A DNA stretch of 64,000 nt from Uranotaenia lowii (taxonomy: Eukaryota > Arthropoda > Insecta > Diptera > Culicidae), in contig NC_073692.1 of the NCBI RefSeq assembly GCF_029784155.1, positions 417,380,352 through 417,444,351 of the forward strand. Reading direction: 5' to 3'. Position numbers and translations under genes: made by a program. Every line of letters starts with the position of its first letter. Positions within the stretch are counted from its first letter, which is position 1. This document shows positions 36,682-49,288 of this stretch, piece after piece. Under the pieces are notes generated by a model that had not been told where the DNA came from, made no database searches, and worked only from the letters and a program-made list of their open reading frames with translations.

Positions 36682-37413
36682 GGGGGGGGGTAGGGTCTAA
36701 CGGGTAAAAAAACACCATTTTCACGATTTTTTTCTAGAGCTATCGTTCAAACAAATGTGTTCAAATTTATTGCATTATACAAAGTAATGTTTAAAGAACA
36801 TTTAGTAATTTTTTCGTAGAAAAATATTTAAAAAATGAGTCGGTGACGGACTTTCGAGGATGCCTTTAAGAAAACAGGATTTGCGGTGGACACTGTATCT
36901 CAGCACAGAATCACCTGAAGTCAAAAAATCAGAGCAAAATATTTGTAATAGATGTTTTTCTGGACCCCAACGTTTTAATTTAACTTAAAAATTTTTTTAT
37001 GAAAATTTTTGTGGCTGTTTGAAATAAAAACTACGATTTTTCACGAAAAAATCCGCCATTTTTTATCTGTAAAATCTCCCCAAAGTAAAAAAAAAAAAAA
37101 AAACGTTGGGGTCTGGTATTTTATATGTAGAAAATATGTTCCAAATTTGAAAAGAATCGGATAAGTAGTTTTCAAATGACGATGTCCACGGACTCTAAAA
37201 ATGGGCATTCGAAAAAACGCGTTTGAAGTTTCTGCTCTTGCTTTCTTGCAGTATTAGATAGGAGGAGATTAAGGCCTAAAATTTCTACAGTTTTGCTTCA
37301 ATTAACTTGAAAATTTGACACAACATTCTTGAAATGTTTTACAATAAGAAAATATAAAAATAAAAAAATCGATTTTTTTTAAGTGTTAGACCCTACCCTC
37401 CCCCCCCCCCCCT
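36682..37413 (-). mobile_element. TTAA MITE, copy 2, inverted
   Basis: The 732-bp element is flanked by TTAA at 36678-36681 and 37414-37417 and is the reverse complement of copy 1 with scattered differences. Each copy has its own TTAA pair, so two insertions occurred about 17 bp apart rather than one duplication by foldback. The 65-codon frame at 37383 is a chance frame. Confidence 0.85.
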
Positions 37414-37605
37414 TTAAAACAATCGGTCAGCAAAAAATGTTTTTTTTTAAAGTCGTTTTTTATCTTTTCACTACCCAAATGTCTTTACTTCCCCTTCACA
37501 CTGAATGCTCAATGCAACCTTTTCCTGTAGTTGGAAAGATCAGGAAAGTCTTAACTTGGCATAGTACGGTACGATTTTAAAGATTTGTAAATTAGTCCAA
37601 ATGGC

Positions 37606-40189
37606 ATCCCAAGTAACACAAATTATGCCAACTAGCATTAGGAAGTTTTATTATGGTTTAATTATGACATTTTTTTTGTGCAGCTCGTTTAATGACGGTT
37701 TTATTATGGTCATGCAGAATGCTTATATTTTTGTTTCGACCATATGTTTTCAGATGGTTTTAAAAACGCTAATAAAACTTTTATTAAACATACTGTTTTA
37801 GTTATTTTGAAAGAGTTATGAATGCTCTTTTTAAACTATAATAAAACACAAACTTAGAAGTTTGCCCCAAGCTTTCTTTTGCATGTTCTATAATAGCACT
37901 CAGTGCCTGACTATTAAACCGCCATAAAACTTAGTGACAGTTTTCGATCAAGATGTCAAATCAGGACACGCTCAGATAAGATAGCACATATTTGAATTGG
38001 AACTACCATTTTTACACATTTTTGGTAAGTTATGCGTGTTTGTTTTGAGTTAAAATTAAAAAAAATACATCTTTGAAAACTTGAAATCACCGAAAGTGGT
38101 ATGAACATCTTTAAAATATGAGTATTGAGTGAAAGGGCCCAAATAGTAGGAAAAAAATTGTTGCTTGACGCCATCTTAAATCCAAGATGGCGGCTACCAC
38201 TCAACTTGAAAATACTGTAAAATCGCATAAAACCTATATTGTAGGGGTATAAGTTGAAAGAGAACAACCGGTAGAAGTTGAATTTCGCTATCTGACGCCA
38301 TCTTGAAATCCAAGATGGCGGCTTCCGCTAAACTTTAAAATGTAGTGAATGACTTAAAATGACATGAAACACAAATTGGTAGTGGGTGAAAGGGCTTAAC
38401 GAGTAGAAGTCGAATATTGCTATCTTACGCTATCTTGAAATCCAAGATGGCAGCTTTGTATAAACTTCAAAAATGCTCTAAATCATTGAATATCGCATGA
38501 AACCTCCAAAACATGGGTATTTGTCAATTGGACTAAGCTATAAAAAGTTTATTTTTGCATTCTGACGCTATCTTGAAATCCAGGATGGTGGCTTCAGCTG
38601 AACTTAAAAATACTGTAATTAAATGAAAATAGCATGAAACTCCCAAATATATTGTATTGGGTGCTAAGGCTAAATGATAGAAGTCAAATATCTCTTTTCA
38701 CGTTTCTCTGAAAATCTGTAAGTGACTGAAAATCCCACAAAAACCACCACAATACAGACCCGTTCGTTTTTGGCAACATTCGATTTTGGCAACATCGAAT
38801 TTGGCACATGTGCCTAAATCAGACGGGTAACAGAGACAACATAACCTTATAGTTTTCACTAGAATAAGACCAATACAATTTAGACATAATAGCATGATAG
38901 GAATAATAGAATAACATAAATGGCAAAAAAATCAAAAACTATAAACAAAACAAGAAAAAATAATAAAAGTGATTTAAAATGATCTAAATTGTCTTAAAAT
39001 AGTAGTTTTAATGTAGTATTACATGGAAAAAATTTGTGTTCAAGAGATTTTCATTGATTAACAGCATTTTAAATTCAATAGAAGCTGCCATCTTGGATTC
39101 CAAGATGGCGTCGGAAAGAAAAAAATCGACATCTTCTAGCTTAGCCTTTTCATTCAATATCCGTATAGTGGTGGTTTAATGCGACTTTTTGTCAGCATTA
39201 AGCATTAAAAGTTGAGCTGATGCCGCCATCTTGGATTTCAAGATGGCGTCTGATAGTGAAATTCAACTTCTACTCGTTTAGCCCTTTCACCCGATACCCA
39301 TTTTGTTGGGGTTTCATGCGATTTCAAGTCATTTACACCATTTTCAAGTTCAGCGAAAGCCGCCATCTTGGATTTCAAGATGGCGTCAGACAACGAAATT
39401 TGACTTCAACTCATGATTTATTTCACGGGTCGTTCAAAACCAATCCCTTTTCATTCAAAAAGTCTGTCCTCATTTACTGTACTAATGATTAACAACTCAG
39501 AAATGAGGAACTCAACCTTAGCGTGTAATTGGTTGGCTTGCGAGAGTAACGTCAAATCGTAGCTTTTTTTGGGGTCATCATTAAACCATAATAAAACTAT
39601 GAATTGACTCACGCCATGTTGGTTGCAAAATCGAAGGGCACAAAATGACGCCATGTTGATTGATTCACAATGCACGCATTGGAAAATATTTTTTCAGGCC
39701 TTTTTCCATCAATTCCATCATGATTGACCATGAAATTTGACGAGGCGCATTTATTTTAAGATACTATTTCATATACATTTTACCTAAAATCTTGACTGGC
39801 AGTAGAAAAGACGCTCAATATATGGTTAAAACATTGTTTTTTTAGCTATTAATTTTACCAGATCATATCTCAATAATGCAATCATCATTCATCAACCATT
39901 ATGGTTGCTGGAAAAAATAAAAAAAAAATCCAAAAACTGACAGAACCGAAAAAACAAAAATTTCTAACATGTTTAAAAAAAGCTTTTTAAAAGCTTTGCT
40001 GACCAACATTGACGACCAACAATTATACGTCTTGATGACGTTTCTAGGGTAGGGCCAAATAGCCTGATTTTGGCTTTATTAGAGTCCAGGTGATGTTATA
40101 GAATGCGCTTTAGCTTTTTATGAAGATTAATGCGATAGCCCAAACGAAATTTTGCTGACCATAATAAAGCTGAAATTGTTACTTGGGAT
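37606..40189. mobile_element. Large TIR element, ATCCCAAGTAACA ends
   Basis: Inverted ends ATCCCAAGTAACA (37606-37618) and TGTTACTTGGGAT (40177-40189) enclose 2584 bp. Just inside both ends is a TTTATTATGG word in inverted orientation. The body is built of repeats (see the following entry) and carries no transposase. The target duplication is not resolvable because the ends are themselves palindromic with the flanks. Confidence 0.55.
38060..39400. repeat. Arrays of CCATCTTGGATTTCAAGATGG palindromes
   Basis: About four units of 125-135 bp on the left (38160-38600) contain CGCCATCTTGAAATCCAAGA hairpins, spaced by a repeated phrase ending GAAAGGGC..GTAGAAGT. Three units in the opposite orientation lie at about 39085-39390. 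The two arms surround a unique loop of about 350 bp. This gives a large foldback made of small hairpins. Non-coding. Confidence 0.8.
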
Positions 40190-40729
40190 CACTTATGTAT
40201 GTAAGTTTTTCCGGAACAAAATTATTTCTTTAGTTTAATTCATTGATATAAATGAGGAGTAATGCTTCTCTGACCCTTTTGAAAACATTACTTAATTTAA
40301 AACCGACTTCTAATCAAGAATTGAAGCTGAAATACTTCATCAAATTGTTAACATTTTTATATTACATGGCATGAACTGATAAACCAGAGATTCACGATTC
40401 CATTGAGATCCAAATACAGGATACCCATTCAAAAATTTCCAGTCTCATGTCTCAAGAAAATTAGACTATTTATCTTCAAGTAACTAAAAGAAAAATTTTG
40501 CAATTTTGTTTTTCTTTGGATTCGGTAGCTAAGAAAAACAACAGAGGTAACAAAATCGAATTTTACTGTGTTGTAGTGATCTTTTTGTGATTTTTTTTAT
40601 GAGACATGGTAAGATATGAGGATTTTTTTTTATTATTATTTTCTACTTGAAAACGTGTTTTTTCAGATTTCTAAAGTTTTTATTTTTTGTGTTAGATAAA
40701 GCTAGATTTTTTTTGGAAATAAATAAAAC
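40190..40729. other. Non-coding spacer
   Basis: Nothing recognised; AT-rich with poly-T runs. Confidence 0.4.
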
Positions 40730-41180
40730 CACATTTCAAAGCGGCATAACTCCGTTATTTTTCAACGAAAATCATAAAATAGCTCATCAAAACGTATTTC
40801 AATTTTATCGGATATCGATTTGAAATATTGAAAAATAAAAAAAAATAACCTTAAACATGAATATTTGTAAATAAGTTTTAAATGGTGTCTGAAAGTACCG
40901 TCTGCATCGTCGAATATTCTGCAAAAATACCATTGTAAAGCCCAATTTTGCTGCATCCACTCAAAAAAGCACGAAAAATAGTCTTCTTACCAGCAGTTGT
41001 GCAATGAGTGCAGTAGTTCGACCATTGTTTGTCCTCGATGAAAAAAAAAATAGAATTTATGTCATTTTTTTCCTTCATAACTCTTAAAGGATTTGTTGGC
41101 CAACTTTGTTGTCTTTAGATGAAAGTTGCATGATACATTGGGCTAAACAATGGTATTTTAGCAGAGTTTAAATTTTCTTC
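40730..41180 (+). repeat. Interspersed repeat family R, copy 3
   Basis: It starts like copy 1 (GTTATTTTTCAACGAAAATCATAAAATAG) and continues past AATACCATTGTAAAGCCCAA into sequence that matches copy 2 (TTCGACCATTGTTTGTCC, GAAAGTTGCATGATACATTG). The two AATACCATTG/CAATGGTATT ends are inverted relative to each other, so the copy is a partial palindrome. This supports a foldback structure for the family. Confidence 0.55.
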
Positions 41181-42967
41181 ACTTCCAACTAAAAAAATAG
41201 ATATTTTAAATTTGATCCCTTATAAAGAGCTGTAACAAATATCTGTGGAGTACTGAATTGTTAAAGAACCATCACTTTTGTGTTCATTTTTAAGTATGAA
41301 TATATTTTAAAACAATTTGGAAAGAGATAAGTTCAAAATGGATAAAACGTAGTTTCTGCGTTTCTTAAGGCGATTAAAAAGTTTTAAATCAATCTTGAAT
41401 TTATGGCTGGTCCCTAGGCTGAGTGCTTCAAAGCACAAATTTTTGCGATTCCAAACAGGTTATCATATTTTGTATGTTCTTTAATTAAACGGCTAATTTT
41501 TAACTGGTTAAGGAATGAGTAGGTAATAAAAATATTCCAATAAAACGATTCTAAAAATTTTAACCTTCTGATAATTAAAAGGCTTGGCATGATCTGCATC
41601 CGATGTCGTCCGAGTTTAGCGTCATGCTGACCCAAGGCGCTTGTTGCTCATCTGATAGAGCAACCATAGACCTTCTCAGGCAGGGCTGATCCAACAAATG
41701 TCGTTCACAGATTGAGCTTCCTCCGAGCAGCCAGTCAGCTGCAGCTGTGCTCAAAATGAAGTGCCCTACTAAGTGTTGGAGAAAAGAACCCCTTTGGGTC
41801 TCCCTCAGGGGCGCCGAAAGGATTTCAAATTTCAAGCTGTGCATTTGTCGCTCTTGTTTGCTGACGATACTTCCTACAACGGACATACATACATTAATAG
41901 GTCTGTTGTTTGTTTTTGGCTTTGGTGACAAAGTGTTTGTGTTGGGGGTGGAAGAGTTGGGTCATCAGCGTGGACAATTGATTTTATCAAGCGTTCAGCA
42001 TGATGTAAATACATTGTAGCTGTCATTCATGTATTCAGTGTATTTGACATTCGGTTTGCCTGTGTTTAACAATGTTCAAAATTATCTGAGTGAAATGATA
42101 AAATCTGGAACGTAAATCATATGAATTCGTTTAGTATATTCAAATAAGCCCGTTGTTCAAAATATGGTAATTTTGTCTTCAAAATTCACCATACTTGTTA
42201 GTAGTTGGAAGGATCTATTCGTAAAAACTTAACCTTCCGACTAACGCTGTTTGCCGACAAGAAAATCAATCTAGAGCCAACTAAAATGAACTACTACCTT
42301 CTACTTTCAGTTTATCTTTGTAAAAGAAAAGAGCACCCGACATCCGGTAGGTTCAACTTTTCAAATTAAATTTCACGGATCATCTCGTCCAGCTTACCCT
42401 ATGAGCTGCTGGGGGACAAGTTTGGCGACATCAGGACCCCGTTTTCGGGGAGTTTGAGCTTCTCCATTTTAGACGTTGCTGGTGCCAGTTGATGTTGTCT
42501 GGCCTCTAAAGCTTTTGCTCCATAGTTTTCAACTTGGAAATTTGAATGAAGCAGGGGTAAAATTAATATCGAAATTCTTGACCCTGAAGCTGGTGAAAGG
42601 TTTTATGGCCCCTACTCTTTTCTCTGTTACAATTGACAGCTCAAGTGTGTGAGGAAACAAAAGCAATTTTTCAAAATGTCTGCAGGTTGGTTTTAGGAAA
42701 AAAAAATTATCGTCGTTGTGAAAGATTTGAAGGAAGCTTTTGTTTATTTTTTTTACCACAAGCACTAGCCACATTCGAACAAACAGCGAATTTTCAATGA
42801 TTATAGCAAGGTGTTTCAACAGCTGTAAATTGAGTGATAAATAACTCAAACATCAAAGCATGCAATTTGTATAGATTTCATTTCGGTTCGTCCAATCCGT
42901 TGTCAATCACTCAGTTTCCGATTCGTAGCAGCAAGTTACTTTTTGCATCGCTCTAGAACTTAAACTA
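41181..42967. other. Non-coding stretch with two GC-richer patches
   Basis: 41580-41930 carries a 118-codon minus frame and a 90-codon plus frame that overlap; neither is recognised and the starts are doubtful. 42370-42490 reads in one plus frame as LPYELLGDKFGDIRTP then a few more residues to a stop, which looks coding-like but is too short to name. The rest is AT-rich. Confidence 0.3.
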
Positions 42968-43694
42968 CACACTTAGAAAAATCCACGTAGATTTACATGC
43001 AACAACATGGGTAGAAAGGAATCGGGCATTTGCGTGTGATAAAACTGTACAACTCATGTAAATTCCCGGTAGCGCACAAGCCTGTTGTTTACTGTACATT
43101 TACATTATTTTGCACATCTCATGAATCTTATTGGACTAGGAGTGGTTTCATAAAATGAAAAAGTCACCGGTTCTAGGCAGAAATAAATTTTTATTTAACT
43201 TCGATCACATGTTTTGATTGAATCACAACACTTACACCGATCTTCATCTTCCAAATATTGGTTAATTTTCGACGATTCCCCCGACGACGGAAACGACGGC
43301 TGGTGCGATAAGACAGCAGAAAATTGGCTATCACACAATTGGGGCTATGATGTTTTGGGGAATTAGCATCAATTTCCTGTAAATAACAGCAATCAGGGTG
43401 AAAACGTTAAGTCAATCACAGTTATTTTCGACATTGATTTACCTTTTATCAGCAATCACGGTTAGATTGAAAGAAACACTAAAAACTTTTGCCGACGCAG
43501 AAAGGAACCTAAAACGAACAGGAATGAAAACAAAACAAATCTGACAGACTGACACTGCTGCTGAAATAAGCATGCATTGACATGTAATTTTCATTCGAAG
43601 AGGCAAACATGCTATACTCTTTTTCAAAATTTTCCGGCGACGGTGTAAAAATGTAAAATCACTTGTAGTGTAAGGTTACATTTTTTTATCTGTG
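42968..43694. mobile_element. TA-flanked MITE, CACACTTAGAAAAA ends
   Basis: Ends CACACTTAGAAAAA (left) and, reversed, CACAGATAAAAAAA (right) are flanked by TA at 42966-42967 and 43695-43696. Length is 727 bp. Subterminal GTAAATTTACAT-type words recur on both sides. No transposase; the 62-codon minus frame inside is a chance frame. Confidence 0.6.
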
Positions 43695-44479
43695 TAGGTT
43701 AAAGCTTATTTTCAAACAAACATCGAAACGCTGCCGCCATTCATAAAGTGGGAAAATTCCATGCCATCATTTGTGACGACTCTCACTGGACCCATTTCCA
43801 GGCCCTTTTTAATTGCCGAGTGCATCACAAACTGGTTGTTGGCCATTTTGCATCTGAATAAACTCCGGTGTAAACTGTAAAAATAGGAACCTACTGCTGT
43901 TGTGTTTCACATGTGCTGTACTTTTGTAAACGTGAAAGGTTTTTGCCACTTTGGTGTTTAGAGCCATTTTTTTGCACCTTCAGGCAACACAACGAGGACT
44001 TTCCGTGTGTGTTCTTGTGGCAACTATTGGCCATTAGTGTTTACATCAATAACAAGCTTCTGGCATGGAAGGGTTTTTTTTTGCTTAAACCAATTGATTC
44101 AAAAAATAGTAAATGATACCTAAAACATTTTACAATTTTGTTTAGATTTTAAAATTATTATCATCAACCTTTGTAATCAAGATATTTACAGTTTCTAACG
44201 AGTATTTCAAATTTGACCGTTTAATTTTAATTCGGCAGGGCAGTATTTTAATTTCGAAATATTTTCATGAGCAATTTCTGAAGCATAATGTTATAAAGCA
44301 CCTGGATTGAATTTTCGATTGAGTTTTTGATCCTCATAGACAATTTTAATTATCTAGCAAAAATTTTAACATTTTTCGATGCCGTAAAAAACTTGACCCA
44401 GTATGACGGATTGGCTTAATGATATCACCTAAACACTTTGTATTGGTTTTATTATCCTATACCACAGGCTTTTGCGAAG
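43695..44479. other. Non-coding stretch
   Basis: No gene seen. A 67-codon plus frame at 43913-44116 has no domain. Confidence 0.35.
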
Positions 44480-44490
44480 GATCTTCCCGA

Positions 44491-44550
44491 AGGGGGAGGG
44501 AAGGTGGTGTGTAGGGGGAGGTGGGGGGGGGTGTGTTAGAGGAGGGGGGT
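44491..44550 (+). other. G-rich tract with quadruplex potential
   Basis: Runs of five, three, five, nine and six G separated by short loops lie on one strand within 60 bases. This can fold into a G-quadruplex in principle. It stands alone in AT-rich DNA and might be a decayed G-run end of a TTAA MITE, but no matching second end is seen. Confidence 0.4.
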
Positions 44551-45019
44551 TTTAATTAAATTTATGCTAGAAATATGCTTTTTCATATGCTTATGATACA
44601 TACACAGCCAAATCTTGTCAGCATCCTGGTGACTAGTTAAAGGACCTTTACTGCCCATCTTAACTCGACCGGTCCCACAGTGCAGTTTTCGACGCAAAGA
44701 CCATGATGAATGCACGTTCAGCCATATCGAAAAAAGTTTTGACAGCTGGCTGAAGTGTTTACGAAAAAGGGGGTCCAGGGATGCCAGGAGTTTGAGATAC
44801 AAAGTCAAAGAAAAAAAGTCTATGTATGTCTGTGCATGTCGTAGACCAAAGATCAAAAGATTTAAAATCAAATTGGGTTTAAGTTTATTTCCTTAATTAC
44901 AGTACACTCCGCACTTTAAGGATGCTCCGAAATAGCTGTGATTAACCGTGACAATAGGAAGGATCTTTTGAGGATGCACCAAACAATCATAATCCTAAAC
45001 CGGATGTTGCTTGTCCGAT

Positions 45020-45353
45020 CGATGGCATCAAGGCCAGACTCAGGGTGTTCACCATCGAAGCGGCAGTCGAGGCTACATCATGCACTACGACACTGCCACC
45101 GGTTCCCTTGTTGAAAAGGGCCAAAAACTCCATCTGGTTTTCTCAAATGATACTCATCAGATCCGAATTACTCTATTGGATCTTCTGGAGCAGCGATGGC
45201 AACAGACGGGGGTCCTCCTGAAGCAGCTGTTTCATCTCGATGAAGATCAGATGTTCCTGCAGGAAGGCCAGCCGCTTCTCGGACTATGGAATGTCATACC
45301 TTGCCATGGTACCATCCGATTCGATGACTTTCTGCTGCTTCCAGACAGCTCTT
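45020..45353 (-). pseudogene. Rad23-like XPC-binding domain pseudogene
   Basis: On the minus strand one frame reads KRLAFLQEHLIFIEMKQLLQ, continues with EDPRLLPSLLQKI, SNSDLMSII, ENQMEFLALFNKGTG (45279 down to 45099). This is the order of the XPC-binding (STI1-like) domain of Rad23: FL..-P.F..M-K..Q..P.LLP.LLQ.I-..N..L...I-..NQ..FL..-N. Rad23 shuttles ubiquitylated proteins to the proteasome and holds XPC in nucleotide excision repair. Three stops break the frame (plus-strand positions 45284-45286, 45173-45175 and 45143-45145), and no ubiquitin-like or UBA domain is seen. A possible 70-base intron (45420 down to 45351, GTGAGT to AG) abuts it, so it may be a duplicated rather than a processed copy. 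The assignment rests on motif recognition only. Confidence 0.55.
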
Positions 45354-45420
45354 GGAAAAAAATAGTGTTGAATAAGCTTAAAACTGTTATAAGTAATAAT
45401 GGATAGTTAATGTTACTCAC

Positions 45421-48062
45421 TGCTACCGGAAAAACTGCAAAACTCCGTGTTTTAAAAAAATCAGAACACCTGGCATCCCAGCCAGCCAGCAGCCCAGCCA
45501 ACAGCCAGCTGTCAAATTTCGGCTGCGTTTCGCCCCCACCGCTGCCTCCAACCCTCGTCTACTTTTTGCCAAAGTGAGATCACCATGTCTAGATTCATCA
45601 TGGCAGGGACGACTGGAATCCAGGGAGGAAGAAACGTGGACAACAGTAGTTATAAAATGATTGATATATTCACGTTGGAAGCACATTTGCTAAAATTTAC
45701 TGTGCTTCCCCGATAGTGGCTCTTGAGAATTCGTCCTTCTGTAGATGGAAATGAGGTTTTTCTGCACAGAAAGCCAAAACATTTCGGTGAAAATTGAATC
45801 AATTGATCAAATTTAATTATATATTAGCTGTATTAAACGTTTAATCAAACTACAACTTCGGACTTTCGTGCAACATCATCTCTGCTCATTGACCATGGTG
45901 TCGTGATTTAACGAATCTCAATTCAGAGAACCACTTAAACACGTCTGTCGCTCGCAAGAATAGATCAATGACTGATTTTGTTTTGTTTGTTTGTCAAGTG
46001 CTGCCAAAATAGCAAATGTTGTCATATAAATTTATTTTATTTTATTCATCTACAGTGTTGCCAAATACAACTATTATTTTATTTTATTCCTAATTAAATT
46101 TGATTTACATGGATACAGCGCCTGTACTCGCTCTTGAAAATAATCAATGGAAAAACAGAGAAAACAAATATTACTATCACAAAATCTTTCGAAATTACCT
46201 CTTCCAAAAGATTTCGCGGGAAGAGTTTTGAACACCAGTAAAATCAATTAACAGTAAAGTCACTTTACAAAGTGAACATAAAATCGCATTTAAATGATAA
46301 CTCAAGTCATTAAAAACGTAACTGCGAATCGTAATTTCAACTAACGCAAGTTAAAGGTCATAACAATCGTTAGTCGAAGTCGGATTAAATGGTTTAAATC
46401 GGATACGATAGAAAGTCCGCCATGATTGCAGATTTTGAAAACGATTTCGTTCCTTTGCTTTCTGGGTGGGTCAAGTTAGAGAACAGCTTTGTTGTTCTCT
46501 CAACGACCAGCAGTGTAACCAGATTGCTAAAAATCAGATGAAGTATTTGCAAGAATTGCCCAATAACAAAGGGTGTTGGGAGGTTCAGGAACGGTGAAGG
46601 TCCGGGATCGCAAATAAAATTACCATTTACCAAACTTGCGGGCGCGAGGTCAATGACCGGTTAAATATGGACTTAGCCGAATTTCTCCACTTGTGCACCT
46701 TATTATTTCGGATTTAAAAATTATCGGATTTCGCGGAATAAATGCAACCACCGTGTTAAGAGAAACAAAACTTGCAATGTATATTGGTTTTTTGACTTTT
46801 TATATACTAAACTTAAATTAAATACATGCGGTTTTCAACTTAAACTACGGGATGCACGGACACGATGTAATGTTCGGATGGTTGACCCAGACTGCTGTTC
46901 GGGATCCAAAACGGCGGGCTCCAAACTTCGGCTGGAGCTCGGCTGCACACAATAGATCGCGTCACGATCGTTTTGGGGCGAAATATTTCCCACCCATTGT
47001 TTTCCACCTATTGTAGGGTGATGATCGATTGTTTGCGTCGCGACGACTCACAGCATCTGGCTACCAACGAATTTTGTAGCGACGAGGGGTTTCGGTATTC
47101 AACAAAGGGAGTAAATATTGTCGCTGGCAACGGTTCGCATGCATTGAAAAAAAAAACTTGTGCTCTCTTGCATTCTTGTCGAATATCGCCCAAATCGTAA
47201 ACTCTTATCATTTTAGCCAGAAGTTGAAAATATGTAGGTGTATTGTCTCCACTTTGGTGGGTAAATGCTGTTTTTTCGAGTTTTATACGATTATTCTATA
47301 ATGTATATAAGACGTATAACAAAATTGTTGAGAAATATAAATACTTACAAAAATGTTTGCTGGGTAACTAGACATTCATGATTGACAAACTAACCCGAAC
47401 AATTCAAATGTGCCGTCATAGCAACGAATCATAACGAAAAAAAAAATTCCAAAGTATTCAAAAACTTACCTCTGATTTACCTAAGCAGTAAAAAAATTTT
47501 AGTGAATTATTTGTACGATGATTTCATGCAAATTCTAATGCGCATCTCACTTCGCTAACCCCAAAAATGTTTCCGAAATTGTACTTCTTCAGATGAAAAA
47601 GTAGTTAGAAATAGAAAAAAATCTTCCCTGCGCTCCCCGCCCAATGTGGCTGATTACCTCACGTCTCTTTATAAATCAATTAACGTGATTTAGGAATTCT
47701 TCAATTTTGAGAATTTCTAGGAAGAAACTCCCAGATTAAAACATCAATTCAGAAAAAATTAATAAGAAGGATCAAGGAACAAACTCACGATTTGTTGAAG
47801 CAGGAAGTGTGTTTCCTCTTGCAGCGGATCATTCAACGGAGGTGGATGAAATCGACGTAGAATCGGGTCAGGCACAAACAATGAAACATAAACAAACGAA
47901 TTAAAATTTCGCATTAAACCAAAATATAAACCATCGGCCATTTGAATTAGTGCTCAGAAAAAGAGTTAATGGAAGAACATCTGTTTCAAAAAGAATTTCA
48001 ATCCTAATTCTCATATCCTTAACCTAAACAATAGTTTGTAACTGACAAGCTCAAAGACTCCT
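45421..48062. other. Mixed non-coding stretch, GC-rich patches
   Basis: 45470-45660 is GC-rich (GCCAGC repeats, GCTGTCAAATTT) and may be upstream sequence of the pseudogene. 46840-47210 is a second GC-rich patch with a 75-codon plus frame, TATA-like and AATAAA words to its left, and no recognised protein; a retroelement terminal region is possible. The remainder is AT-rich. The array of 7-mers begins at the right edge. Confidence 0.3.
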
Positions 48063-49288
48063 AACATTAAACATTAAACATTAAACATTAAACATTAAAC
48101 ATTAAACATTAAACATTAAACATTAAACATTAAACATTAAACATTAAACATTAAACATTAAACATTAAACATTAAACATTAAACATTAAACATTAAACAT
48201 TAAACATTAAACATTAAACATTAAACATTAAACATTAAACATTAAACATTAAACATTAAACATTAAACATTAAACATTAAACATTAAACATTAAACATTA
48301 AACATTAAACATTAAACATTAAACATTAAACATTAAACATTAAACATTAAACATTAAACATTAAACATTAAACATTAAACATTAAACATTAAACATTAAA
48401 CATTAAACATTAAACATTAAACATTAAACATTAAACATTAAACATTAAACATTAAACATTAAACATTAAACATTAAACATTAAACATTAAACATTAAACA
48501 TTAAACATTAAACATTAAACATTAAACATTAAACATTAAACATTAAACATTAAACATTAAACATTAAACATTAAACATTAAACATTAAACATTAAACATT
48601 AAACATTAAACATTAAACATTAAACATTAAACATTAAACATTAAACATTAAACATTAAACATTAAACATTAAACATTAAACATTAAACATTAAACATTAA
48701 ACATTAAACATTAAACATTAAACATTAAACATTAAACATTAAACATTAAACATTAAACATTAAACATTAAACATTAAACATTAAACATTAAACATTAAAC
48801 ATTAAACATTAAACATTAAACATTAAACATTAAACATTAAACATTAAACATTAAACATTAAACATTAAACATTAAACATTAAACATTAAACATTAAACAT
48901 TAAACATTAAACATTAAACATTAAACATTAAACATTAAACATTAAACATTAAACATTAAACATTAAACATTAAACATTAAACATTAAACATTAAACATTA
49001 AACATTAAACATTAAACATTAAACATTAAACATTAAACATTAAACATTAAACATTAAACATTAAACATTAAACATTAAACATTAAACATTAAACATTAAA
49101 CATTAAACATTAAACATTAAACATTAAACATTAAACATTAAACATTAAACATTAAACATTAAACATTAAACATTAAACATTAAACATTAAACATTAAACA
49201 TTAAACATTAAACATTAAACATTAAACATTAAACATTAAACATTAAACATTAAACATTAAACATTAAACATTAAACATTAAACATTAA
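48063..49288. repeat. 7-bp satellite (ATTAAAC)n, apparently perfect
   Basis: About 175 copies of ATTAAAC run for 1226 bp. I found no interruption when reading through it. The array starts abruptly after CTCCTA and ends abruptly before TTTGAAATTG. Such uniformity points to recent expansion or strong homogenisation. Seven is not a multiple of three, and every frame contains TAA, so no open frame arises. It is not the telomere repeat of any insect I know. Confidence 0.97.

Noticed and set aside
35924..37417. Single large foldback transposon
   Set aside because: Each half has its own TTAA pair and matches the single copy at 61.5 kb, so two separate MITE insertions explain it better.
48063..49288. 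Possible CRISPR array or telomere repeat
   Set aside because: There are no spacers, the unit is only 7 bp, and the host is a eukaryote. The unit is not a known insect telomere repeat and the array is internal.
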